A stretch of 64,000 nucleotides of DNA from Crocinitomicaceae bacterium. GTDB taxonomy: Bacteria > Bacteroidota > Bacteroidia > Flavobacteriales_D > Crocinitomicaceae. Below the pieces are notes generated by a model. It saw nothing but the letters and a program-made list of their open reading frames with translations. It made no database searches and had not been told where the DNA came from. Positions 28,549 to 36,125 of this stretch are shown here, piece after piece. The first letter of the stretch is position 1. Every line of letters starts with the position of its first letter. The position numbers and the translations under genes are program-made. The stretch is from assembly GCA_030830895.1 (NCBI GenBank), contig JAURMC010000005.1:91030-155029 (forward strand), written 5' to 3'.

Positions 28549-30167
28549 TGAAGGTTCTTTTCTCCATTTTTATTTTTACGGCATTTGTTAGTATAGGGCA
28601 GACGCTTGAAGAAGCAGATCAATTATTTAATCGCTATGAATATTCGAAAGCAATTAATACCTATGAGAAGCACCTTGGGAATAATAAGCTCTCATTAAAT
28701 CAAGTTAAAAATTTAACTTTTTCTTATTTCAGTGTTGGTGATTTTGATCGAACTTACAGCATGACCGATTCCTTGGTGAAATCTTCGAATATCGAGTCAT
28801 TTTTCATCTACGCACACGGATATTCTGCCTATGCCATAGGAAAGTATGATGTAGCTAAAAAGTATCTGACAATCTATCGATCGAAGGAAAAAAACACAGA
28901 CTTAGATCAATTAATAAAGGCAACCGAAGAGATTAATTCATGGAATAAAGAACCAATTGAATATCTTTCCTCATTTTCAAATAATAGCGCTCGAGCTGAG
29001 TCGTCAGTAGCCGTTTGGAAAGGGCGCTTGATAAGTTTAAAAGAAAAGGGAATTACAAAAACCGCAGAAAGCGACAAACTTTCCGATTTATCCAGTTCTG
29101 AGTTCTTGTACAAGGTGCCGTATTTAGTTAATTCATCTGACTCGGCTTGGCAAGAAATTATTATAATGAATCCGCCTATTCGATATATGACATTAAATGC
29201 CATTTCAATAAGTGAACAAGGAACTGTACTTTGTAATGTTAGCGGTTACGACCAAAACGGAAAGTATGTCGAACCGAAAAATTACATCGGAATGCTTACT
29301 GACAAATTAACCCTTGAAAACTTAAATCTTTTTCTTCCCGATGATAGTCTATTATTCACCGGAATAGCCATCAACCAGAGTGGAAATCAGGCTGTATTTA
29401 GCGCGAAATCAAGATTACAAAAAGACAGTGACTTATATACTTCAGAATTAATAGATGGTAAATGGTCTAGGCCCACTCTTGCCATTTCATGGAATACAAG
29501 CGGAAACGAAGCTTTTCCAGTATTTAGCGGAGACTCAACCCTTTATTTTTCGAGTGATGGAAGGATGGGATATGGTGGATTAGACATCTACGCTGCCCAA
29601 ATTAGCTCTGCAATGGATGGCATAGTTACACATCTCCCATTTCCGATCAATAGTGCATCAGATGATTTTGGTATGTGTAAAATTAATTCTGACTCTTTAG
29701 TCTTTACCTCTAATAGAGTTAATGGCCATGGAGATGATGATGTTTGGAAATATATTTACCCTAAAATTCCAGAAATAGTAATTATAAAGGACAGCGTTGA
29801 TACATTGCCAAATATCCCGTATGTAAGTGTAAAAAACATGGTTTTTTACTTTGATTTTGACAGTTATTCTGTTAAGGAAATTCCGGACAGCCTTTCTGAA
29901 TTCATTTCATTTTTAAATACTAAAGAAGCATATAAACTAATATTAGTTGGGCGAACGGATCACAATGGGTCCTTAAAATACAACAATAATTTGGGAGAAA
30001 TGCGTGCTAAAGCCGTGGCCAATTTACTCATTGCTAAAGGTGTTGATTCTAACAAATTACAATTAATCTCTAAAGGTAAAACTGATCCAATTGTTCGTTG
30101 CTCTCCTTGCGATGCTGCATCCAACGCGAAAAATAGAGTCGTTAATATTGACATAGTTATTCCCTAG
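28548..30167 (+). CDS. TPR-PD40-OmpA peptidoglycan-binding protein of the adhesin operon
   Basis: A 539-residue envelope protein. Signal peptide ending SIGQ; a TPR-like N-terminal region (LEEADQLFNRYEYSKAINTYEKHL) to about residue 130; a WD40-like/PD40 propeller region with AFPVFSGDSTLYFSSDGRMGYGGLDIYAA and FGMCKINSDSLVFTSNR; and a C-terminal OmpA domain from about 430 (FYFDFDSYSVKE...LVGRTDHNGSLKYNNNLGEMRAKAV) with the Asp and Arg that bind meso-diaminopimelate. The same layout is found in PorE and in OmpA partners beside PorP/SprF genes, which tie the outer-membrane machinery to peptidoglycan. Last gene of the five-gene operon, ending 2 bp from a convergent gene. Confidence 0.92.
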   Translation: MKVLFSIFIFTAFVSIGQTLEEADQLFNRYEYSKAINTYEKHLGNNKLSLNQVKNLTFSYFSVGDFDRTYSMTDSLVKSSNIESFFIYAHGYSAYAIGKYDVAKKYLTIYRSKEKNTDLDQLIKATEEINSWNKEPIEYLSSFSNNSARAESSVAVWKGRLISLKEKGITKTAESDKLSDLSSSEFLYKVPYLVNSSDSAWQEIIIMNPPIRYMTLNAISISEQGTVLCNVSGYDQNGKYVEPKNYIGMLTDKLTLENLNLFLPDDSLLFTGIAINQSGNQAVFSAKSRLQKDSDLYTSELIDGKWSRPTLAISWNTSGNEAFPVFSGDSTLYFSSDGRMGYGGLDIYAAQISSAMDGIVTHLPFPINSASDDFGMCKINSDSLVFTSNRVNGHGDDDVWKYIYPKIPEIVIIKDSVDTLPNIPYVSVKNMVFYFDFDSYSVKEIPDSLSEFISFLNTKEAYKLILVGRTDHNGSLKYNNNLGEMRAKAVANLLIAKGVDSNKLQLISKGKTDPIVRCSPCDAASNAKNRVVNIDIVIP

Positions 30168-30169
30168 TC

Positions 30170-30802
30170 TTATTTAACTACCGTAAATCCTTCTGGAATT
30201 AACAGAGAAAAGGTAGTATTAGGATCCTTAATTGTGAATTCTATATTCGTCACTTCGAATTCCATATTTAAGCCATCTTTAACCGTATTGTACTTTAAGG
30301 GAAAACCAGGAATATGTTTGTTTACTATGGATTGCTGTTTAATATCAAAGTTTAGTTCATTGGTATACCAATATGTCGTAATCAAACCATTGTCAATTAA
30401 ATACGCAAGTTTACAAGTATAACCAAGGATCTGTTTCTCCTCATTTACTAATTCTACTTTGACATTATCTTCAATCGGTATTTGATCAAAATAATCTTTA
30501 GTTAAGTAAAATGCGAATTTTCCAGCCGACGTAGAATTTAAGGTAATACCCTGCTTCAAATAATTATTAACAATAACCGAAGTTAACATTCCTTTACCCA
30601 TTTTAAAATCCATCCGAGCCAAAGAATCATTAAACTGAAGTGCCATTTTACTATCGAATAATAGCGCTGCACGTTGTTTTTGTATGGCCGTAGTGTCTCC
30701 GGGCTTGACTGTTATTGCATACTCAACTAATCCTTCTTTGTGTTGTGACAGCAAATGAGTAATCATAAATAATACCCCTACAACGGATAAGTAATATTTC
30801 AT
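30170..30802 (-). CDS. Secreted DUF4412/GLPGLI-like protein
   Basis: A 210-residue exported protein (signal peptide MKYYLSVVGVLFMITHLLSQ). The mature part begins with a strand GLVEYAITVKPGDTTAIQKQ, then FNDSLARMDFKMG, and has the motif ILGYTCKLAYL followed by WYTNELNF and HIPGFPLKYN. A conserved single Cys in GYxCKxA followed by an aromatic-rich strand and a PGFPLxY motif is how I know DUF4412 and GLPGLI-type proteins of Bacteroidota, possibly periplasmic lipid- or ligand-binding; the function is unknown. Its start overlaps the EamA transporter gene by 4 bp, making it the last gene of the minus-strand run from 35031. Confidence 0.7.
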   Translation of the reverse strand: MKYYLSVVGVLFMITHLLSQHKEGLVEYAITVKPGDTTAIQKQRAALLFDSKMALQFNDSLARMDFKMGKGMLTSVIVNNYLKQGITLNSTSAGKFAFYLTKDYFDQIPIEDNVKVELVNEEKQILGYTCKLAYLIDNGLITTYWYTNELNFDIKQQSIVNKHIPGFPLKYNTVKDGLNMEFEVTNIEFTIKDPNTTFSLLIPEGFTVVK

Positions 30803-31737
30803 CGTTGATTGGTTTTATTCTCAAAGTTAAGCTTTCCTGTGGTTAAATACACGCCAAAAAGGATAATAAGCATAAAAACAAGGGTTGTTTGATTAATGGC
30901 ATGAGTATAATCTGCTGACCAACCGATCAGAAAGAAGAAAAAAGAAAAGGCGATTACAAAAATCGGCTGCACATATATATAGACGGCAGTTATGGTTGAA
31001 GAAACATATTTCAACCCAACCACTGTAAGTAAATATGTTAGAAAAGTCACTGCGACAACCACAAAAACAATTTTTGCCCAAATTGGTGCAGGTATCATTC
31101 CTATATTTGTTTGAGGTAAATCTATGTATACTTGAGGAAATAACGCCAAAAAAATACTGCCAAATGAGAATACCCAGGTAATTACATGAAGTGGATTATA
31201 CTTCTGCATTAAAGGTTTAACGGCAATTAAATAAATTGCATAACTTAATGAATTACCGATTAATAACCAATCGCCAATTTTTGATTCAAAGCTTTTTGAT
31301 CCATAAGTTGTTAATGCAATTGCACCAAGAGAACCTATGAATATACCAACCCATTGGGTGCGTTGAAGCCGTTCCTTTAACCAGAAATAAGAAAGAACGG
31401 CCACCATTATTGGATTAATCGCCATAATTATACCTGCATTCATTGGGGATGATGCGTTTAGTCCATGAAAAAACAAGAGTTGATTAACAGTAACCCCGAA
31501 AAGGCCACAGACAACCAAACGCATCAAATCAACCCGTTCAAATGGCTTAATTCTCGTGAAGATGGAAACTATCCAAAAAAGGACAACCGCTCCTACAACT
31601 CTAAATAAGATAAAAACAGTTGGAGATAAAAACACAGGCATTACACCTTTAGCCAACACATGACTTGCCCCATATATCAGGTTAACTAATAACAACGCAA
31701 AAGCTGCCCATTGTTCCTTATTCTTCGCTATCGCCAA
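30799..31737 (-). CDS. EamA/DMT-family transporter
   Basis: A 312-residue inner-membrane protein with about ten hydrophobic helices in two EamA repeats. The first repeat starts AALLLVNLIYGASHVLAKG and has NQLLFFHGLNASSPMNAGIIMAINPIMVAVLSYFWLKERL, the conserved ending of an EamA half (quoted as N-P-x-x-V-A...WLKER). The second ends YVSSTITAVYIYVQPIFVIAF. Members of the drug/metabolite superfamily export amino acids or metabolites; the substrate cannot be read from the sequence. It overlaps the SUFU-domain gene by 10 bp and the DUF4412-like gene by 4 bp. Confidence 0.9.
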   Translation of the reverse strand: MAIAKNKEQWAAFALLLVNLIYGASHVLAKGVMPVFLSPTVFILFRVVGAVVLFWIVSIFTRIKPFERVDLMRLVVCGLFGVTVNQLLFFHGLNASSPMNAGIIMAINPIMVAVLSYFWLKERLQRTQWVGIFIGSLGAIALTTYGSKSFESKIGDWLLIGNSLSYAIYLIAVKPLMQKYNPLHVITWVFSFGSIFLALFPQVYIDLPQTNIGMIPAPIWAKIVFVVVAVTFLTYLLTVVGLKYVSSTITAVYIYVQPIFVIAFSFFFFLIGWSADYTHAINQTTLVFMLIILFGVYLTTGKLNFENKTNQR

Positions 31738-32321
31738 AATAAAAAGCGGGGTTTAATTATGGGCTCTCTAAATTCATCCAATTTCTCAGTCATGCCTTTA
31801 TCCATGATTCGTTGAATAAATTTATTCATCCCTCGGGCTTCTTTTACATCCTTCTCAATGCTAAAAATAGGAGTAAGCCCTTTAAAGTAGCAGAAATTTT
31901 CTCCCAATTTTACCGGTGTTTTAAATTCCTCAATTGCTATTGGATCCATAAGTAACAATGCTGAAAATCCACGTTGATTAAATCTGCTAGCAGGAAGTTC
32001 CCCAAAACTAAATGTATTTCCCGATATAGCCCAAGCGCCGGATTTAATATAATTCTTTGTTGCAATTAATCGGTTAATAGACCATGTAAATAATTCATTT
32101 TCCAGCGTATCTTCCCAATAATCAGGAAGCAAGAAATACAACTCTATATGTGCTTCATTCTCATACTTGGAAGGAACCGGCATTCGATATTTCCCTAAAT
32201 CCGTAGTAAAAACAACAATACCCCGAATGCCGTTGAGTTTTACAACGCCTAATGTTTCATCACCTACCTTTATGTTTTTAATCGGTTCTTTAAAGCGTTC
32301 TTCTAATGACTTAAGAATCAT
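31728..32321 (-). CDS. Suppressor-of-fused (SUFU) domain protein
   Basis: A 197-residue soluble protein without signal or membrane segment. The middle and end follow the bacterial SUFU pattern: HIELYFLLPDYWE, then WSINRLIATKNYI, AWAISGNTFSFGE, a strand FSALLLMDP, and the closing YFKGLTPIFSIEKDVKEARG followed by FIQRIMDKG. In animals SUFU regulates Hedgehog signalling; in bacteria the domain is often an immunity or adaptor protein of polymorphic toxin systems. No toxin is next to it here. It starts 4 bp after the diheme enzyme gene and overlaps the transporter, so it belongs to the same transcript. Assignment is by pattern memory, not by search. Confidence 0.68.
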   Translation of the reverse strand: MILKSLEERFKEPIKNIKVGDETLGVVKLNGIRGIVVFTTDLGKYRMPVPSKYENEAHIELYFLLPDYWEDTLENELFTWSINRLIATKNYIKSGAWAISGNTFSFGELPASRFNQRGFSALLLMDPIAIEEFKTPVKLGENFCYFKGLTPIFSIEKDVKEARGMNKFIQRIMDKGMTEKLDEFREPIIKPRFLFWR

Positions 32322-32325
32322 GAAA

Positions 32326-33306
32326 TTAAAAGTTTTTAAGGTAACTCGTATCGGTTAGGGCACCTAAAAACAATATAAGCTGCATCTTTTCCATTTTGGT
32401 TAATTGAAACGGTTTAATGCTAGGGTGCTGTCCTTTCGAATGTTTTCCACCTGCTATGTAATGATCGATCACCTGATCCAAAGTAGTTAAACTACCATCA
32501 TGCATATACGGGTATGTGAGGGCAATATTTCGCAAGGTTGGAGTCTTAAAAAACCCAATGTCTGCACTATCTAAATTGATTCTAAAACGGCCTTTATCTG
32601 ATCCATAATCCTGGTAAAGCCCATTATTTTCTGCTTTAAAATTGGTAAAATACGGTGCAGGATGACAGGTAGAACAATACAAGGAGTTAAATAACTTCAT
32701 TCCTGCGATTTGATCGCTTGTCAAGGCATTCTTACGGCCTTTTATGTACCGGTCATATGGACTGTTCAAAGAAATTAATGATCTCTCAAATGCGGCAATA
32801 CTTCGCGTTAAAACCCATGCATCAAAATCTCGATTAAAGATCTTCTTTGCCGCATGCTGGTATACTGAAACTGATTTTAATTTAGGTATTAATACTTTCA
32901 TATTATGTCCCATTTCAGTAGGTTCTTGTATGGGAACAAGAACCTGTAATTCCAATGTTTTAAGATGTGCATCAAACATGACCGTTTGTAAAAAAACGCT
33001 GTTGAGTAATGTTGGGGCATTACGCTCAGGGTGCTTTCCTTCTATTCCGTCACTTACCATTTTTCTATCGGTAAACGCGTATTTAGGATTATGACAATCA
33101 GCGCAAGCAATGGATTCATCCCGCGATAAGCGCTTATCAAAAAACAACGCGCGGCCTAATTCTATTTTTTGGGCTGAAGGGGGGTTGTCGGATGGAAATG
33201 GATATTCCTTACTCAAATCCTCCGGAGACTCACATGAGTACAAAAGCCAGCAAATCAAAATACCGCCAAGGTAATAAGATTTAATCACGGATTTATTATA
33301 ATACAT
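32326..33306 (-). CDS. MbnH/MauG-like diheme cytochrome c peroxidase family lipoprotein
   Basis: A 326-residue periplasmic protein with a lipobox LLYSC (Cys25) and two c-type heme sites, CADCH at 68-72 and CSTCH near 208-212, the layout of the bacterial CcpA/MauG family. Other family stretches: LGRALFFDKRLSRDESIACADCHNP (start of the heme domain), RNAPTLLNS, and FKTPTLRNIALTYPYMHDGSLTTLDQVIDHY. Members either reduce peroxide or, as in MauG and MbnH, oxidise tryptophan on a partner protein. It overlaps the MbnP-like gene by 22 bp; this pairing favours the MbnH role, oxidation of a Trp in MbnP to kynurenine to make a copper site (known for Methylosinus MbnH; inferred here). Confidence 0.88.
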   Translation of the reverse strand: MYYNKSVIKSYYLGGILICWLLYSCESPEDLSKEYPFPSDNPPSAQKIELGRALFFDKRLSRDESIACADCHNPKYAFTDRKMVSDGIEGKHPERNAPTLLNSVFLQTVMFDAHLKTLELQVLVPIQEPTEMGHNMKVLIPKLKSVSVYQHAAKKIFNRDFDAWVLTRSIAAFERSLISLNSPYDRYIKGRKNALTSDQIAGMKLFNSLYCSTCHPAPYFTNFKAENNGLYQDYGSDKGRFRINLDSADIGFFKTPTLRNIALTYPYMHDGSLTTLDQVIDHYIAGGKHSKGQHPSIKPFQLTKMEKMQLILFLGALTDTSYLKNF

Positions 33307-34256
33307 TGCTTGCTTATTGTAACACGATCCGCTGAATCAAATACTGTTACAAAATAATTTCCTGATTTTAAATCCAAAGATACAGAACCATTGTCTCCTG
33401 TCAGATTTCCCGATGACACCAATCTTCCTGACAAATCATATACCTTAAAAGAAGCATATGCTAATTCCGTCCAATGAATTGTTACTCCATCAACCCAAAA
33501 TTTCGGGTTACTTCCGGTAATTAACCCTGCTGAGGTTGGCTGAGTAAATACATTGTAGGTTGTAACATTAGCCATAATGGTTTCATTTAATCCTGTCTCG
33601 TTATGCAACACCCCTACCGTTGACAAAGGCATATCTCTTAACCATTCATCCACGTTGCATGTCAAATATAAATCCATTTGTGTTGCATTTGTATGTGTTT
33701 CTATGACTGGCATTTGTATCGTATGTTGATTATGATCCCCTAAATTGTGCATTTCAAAATAAGCATCTGGATTTTGATCATTATTGCTATCTGCCTCACC
33801 ACCAACGATCATGTGCATGTAACCGAATTGCCACCCCCAATACATGGTGGGATTCTGAAAACTCAAAGGGTGTGTAACTGGATAGCTTGAAATATCAACA
33901 GCTTCAGCTCCGGATTGGGTATTTAACCTCGCTGGAACTCCTACCATAAACTGTATGCTTTCCAAGTCTTGAATATTATAGTTCCCAAGGAAGTAGCCAA
34001 ATTGATCAGGGGTGAATAAAAAGACATTTGTAGAAACATTGGTTTGAACTCCTCCATCATGGAATAGAATAATATCCGACACATAGTAATTAAAATGGTC
34101 AAAATTTACAACCACACCATCGTTACCGATATACATGGTGTTTAATTCAAATGGCGCTTCATTAAACGAAGGATTAATATGTATAAAAACGTCTTTCTGT
34201 GCTGCTATTTTATAACATGACACAACGAATAAAACGATTAAAATCAAATGTTTCAT
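33285..34256 (-). CDS. MbnP-like copper-binding protein with T9SS type A sorting domain
   Basis: A 323-residue exported protein. The ORF track begins at 34313, but ATG 34256 opens a signal peptide (MKHLILIVLFVVSCYKIAAQ) and leaves 1 bp to the methyltransferase stop, so it is preferred. The signal also holds a possible lipobox VVSC. The body shows the MbnP pattern: FIHINPSFNEAPFELN, NFDHFNYYVSDIILF, a Trp- and His-bearing segment MYWGWQFGYMHMIVGGEAD, HNLGDHNQHTIQM and WLRDMPLS. The last 75 residues (FKVYDLSGRLVSSGNL...SGNYFVTVFD) are a T9SS type A sorting domain. MbnP binds copper through a kynurenine made by MbnH, whose homologue is the next gene. Confidence 0.82.
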   Translation of the reverse strand: MKHLILIVLFVVSCYKIAAQKDVFIHINPSFNEAPFELNTMYIGNDGVVVNFDHFNYYVSDIILFHDGGVQTNVSTNVFLFTPDQFGYFLGNYNIQDLESIQFMVGVPARLNTQSGAEAVDISSYPVTHPLSFQNPTMYWGWQFGYMHMIVGGEADSNNDQNPDAYFEMHNLGDHNQHTIQMPVIETHTNATQMDLYLTCNVDEWLRDMPLSTVGVLHNETGLNETIMANVTTYNVFTQPTSAGLITGSNPKFWVDGVTIHWTELAYASFKVYDLSGRLVSSGNLTGDNGSVSLDLKSGNYFVTVFDSADRVTISKQCIIINP

Positions 34257-34257
34257 T

Positions 34258-35031
34258 TTATTGTTTTTTAGCAATATATAATACCTCATCAGCAGAAATT
34301 CTGAATTTATCAAAAACTTCTGAACTCAGATGGTTTTTTAACCAAAATTCTTCTACCTCAAATCCAGCACGTTTTAGATAATCCGGATAATCCCGCCCGA
34401 ACAATCGAACATGATCTTTCTGCCAATAATATCTTTCACGCTCTTTAGGGGAAGTTATAGTAGGATCTTCCAGTGTTTTCTCTCTGGAAATATCTTGAGG
34501 CACCTGCATAATAGCCCAGCCACCTGGCTTCATTACCCGAAACAATTCACGCATGCATTGATTCGGATCTTTTACATGTTCCATAACGTGGTTACAAAAT
34601 ACCACATCAAAGCGATTATTCTCCAAAGGAATTTGATGCAAATCAAAATGCATGTCTGCGATTGGAGAAACAATATCGGCGGTTAAATATTCAAGATTTA
34701 ATTGTTGTTTGAAGCGGTCTATGAAGCACTGTTCTGGGGCTATATGCAAAATCGCTAAAGATGGTGCAGTAAAAAAGGTGCTATGGTCTCTTAGATATAA
34801 CCACATCAAACGATGGCGCTCTAGGGTAAGATCATAAGGACAAAGCACATTTTCTCGGTGTGCCACATCTGAACCATATGATAGAAATTTTGAAAACTTA
34901 CGGTCACATACTGGACATTCTACCTTATTCCCTCGATACAACAAAGGCGCAAATTGCTTAAAAACATAGCTCAATCGGATCAACAAGGGCCGCGGCAATG
35001 TATTTAATAAAAATTTATATACCCTTTTCAC
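34258..35031 (-). CDS. Class I SAM-dependent methyltransferase
   Basis: A 257-residue cytosolic enzyme with a GTG start (no ATG fits better). An N-terminal zinc-knuckle-like segment (KVECPVCDRKF...VLCPYDLT) precedes a methyltransferase_11-type Rossmann domain: LAILHIAPEQCF as motif I, MHFDLHQIPLENNRFDVVFCNHVMEHV as the motif II/III region, and MRELFRVMKPGGWAIMQVP. The substrate is unknown. Members with this N-terminal CPxC segment are often placed in cell-wall sugar or lipid clusters. It is the first gene of the run that continues with the MbnP-like protein after 1 bp. Confidence 0.85.
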   Translation of the reverse strand: MKRVYKFLLNTLPRPLLIRLSYVFKQFAPLLYRGNKVECPVCDRKFSKFLSYGSDVAHRENVLCPYDLTLERHRLMWLYLRDHSTFFTAPSLAILHIAPEQCFIDRFKQQLNLEYLTADIVSPIADMHFDLHQIPLENNRFDVVFCNHVMEHVKDPNQCMRELFRVMKPGGWAIMQVPQDISREKTLEDPTITSPKERERYYWQKDHVRLFGRDYPDYLKRAGFEVEEFWLKNHLSSEVFDKFRISADEVLYIAKKQ

Positions 35032-35111
35032 CGGGTAAAATTACAACAAAAAAAGTGGATAAATTGTCAAATAAACTGCAACCCATCTAACGGTTAGGCG
35101 TATTGAAGCAA

Positions 35112-36125
35112 ATGAACATGAAATATTATCTTTTTTTTTCCTATGTCATTTGGATTACCTTGGTTAAGAGCCAAGATCAGCCATTGGCGGTGAAAGACTT
35201 TAAAGATCAACATGTGTGGTATATGGACTTTGGGGTTAGTCCTGCCCCATTCCATTTAAGTTACCCCTTCCAATTAGGCGGCAGTCCATTGAGATACAAA
35301 AACAATTTCAAACCTATTTTAGGCCTTTCGTATGCATTTAAATGGTTTTCCATGCGTATTGCATTTCCTGTGTTACCAGGAGTACGTTCAATTGGAAAAT
35401 ATGGTAAGTCAAAACAATTCGGAATAGGATTCGATTATAACTTTAAACGCTTATATACAGACTTTGATTTTCGAATCGTTCAGGGTTATGCCATTAAAAA
35501 TGCAGTAGTATTCGACACAAGTTTGACAGCAAATGTACCAAACCGTATTTATCCAACACTAGGAACCTTAAATCTTGCATTTAATCTTTGGTATTTTAAT
35601 ACGGATGATTTTAAAATGAATGCATTACAAGGACAGCGAGCTCATTTTGAAAAACAAGTTCATACATGGTATGTAAAGGGAACCTTAAATTACTTCGGGG
35701 TATCTCATGGTACACAGGATATCATTCCATTGATGCTACAAGATCCGCAACAATCTAAAACAAGTGCACAAAGCTATTCAGCGCTTGATTTTGGGGTTAT
35801 TCCGGGATATGCGTACGCGAACCGAATCAATAATTGGCAATTCTCAGGTTGGGCAGGGATTGGTCCGGTAATACAATCTAAATTTTACACCATTGATAAA
35901 GGAATTCAGGGATATCTTGGAATAGCACCCAGATACGATATTAAATTCGTTGCCGGATATTCTACGTTAGAACGGTTTTTCTTTCTTGCCGGTAACTTTG
36001 ACAATAAATCCATTAGATTTACCAACTTAACTTACCGGCAATTCTTTTATACCATTCGATTAGTGGTTGGTTTACGCATCCCTCCTAAATCAAAGCATCT
36101 AACAACTGGTCGTCTACTAAATTAG
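35112..36125 (+). CDS. DUF4421-like outer-membrane protein
   Basis: A predicted outer-membrane beta-barrel of about 337 residues. The track start at 35103 is TTG; two in-frame ATGs follow at 35112 and 35118, and the signal peptide (MKYYLFFSYVIWITLVKSQ) begins at the second, so either ATG is likely. The mature protein has alternating aromatic strands and the segment YAFKWFSMRIAFPVLPGVRSIGKYGKSKQF, which resembles DUF4421 (shown here as FKWFSxRIxFPVLPG). It ends with a strand (FFYTIRLVVGLRIP) about ten residues before the stop. Function unknown. The 3' end overlaps the convergent hutU gene by 41 bp. A run of nine Ts lies in the signal-peptide codons. Confidence 0.7.
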   Translation: MNMKYYLFFSYVIWITLVKSQDQPLAVKDFKDQHVWYMDFGVSPAPFHLSYPFQLGGSPLRYKNNFKPILGLSYAFKWFSMRIAFPVLPGVRSIGKYGKSKQFGIGFDYNFKRLYTDFDFRIVQGYAIKNAVVFDTSLTANVPNRIYPTLGTLNLAFNLWYFNTDDFKMNALQGQRAHFEKQVHTWYVKGTLNYFGVSHGTQDIIPLMLQDPQQSKTSAQSYSALDFGVIPGYAYANRINNWQFSGWAGIGPVIQSKFYTIDKGIQGYLGIAPRYDIKFVAGYSTLERFFFLAGNFDNKSIRFTNLTYRQFFYTIRLVVGLRIPPKSKHLTTGRLLN

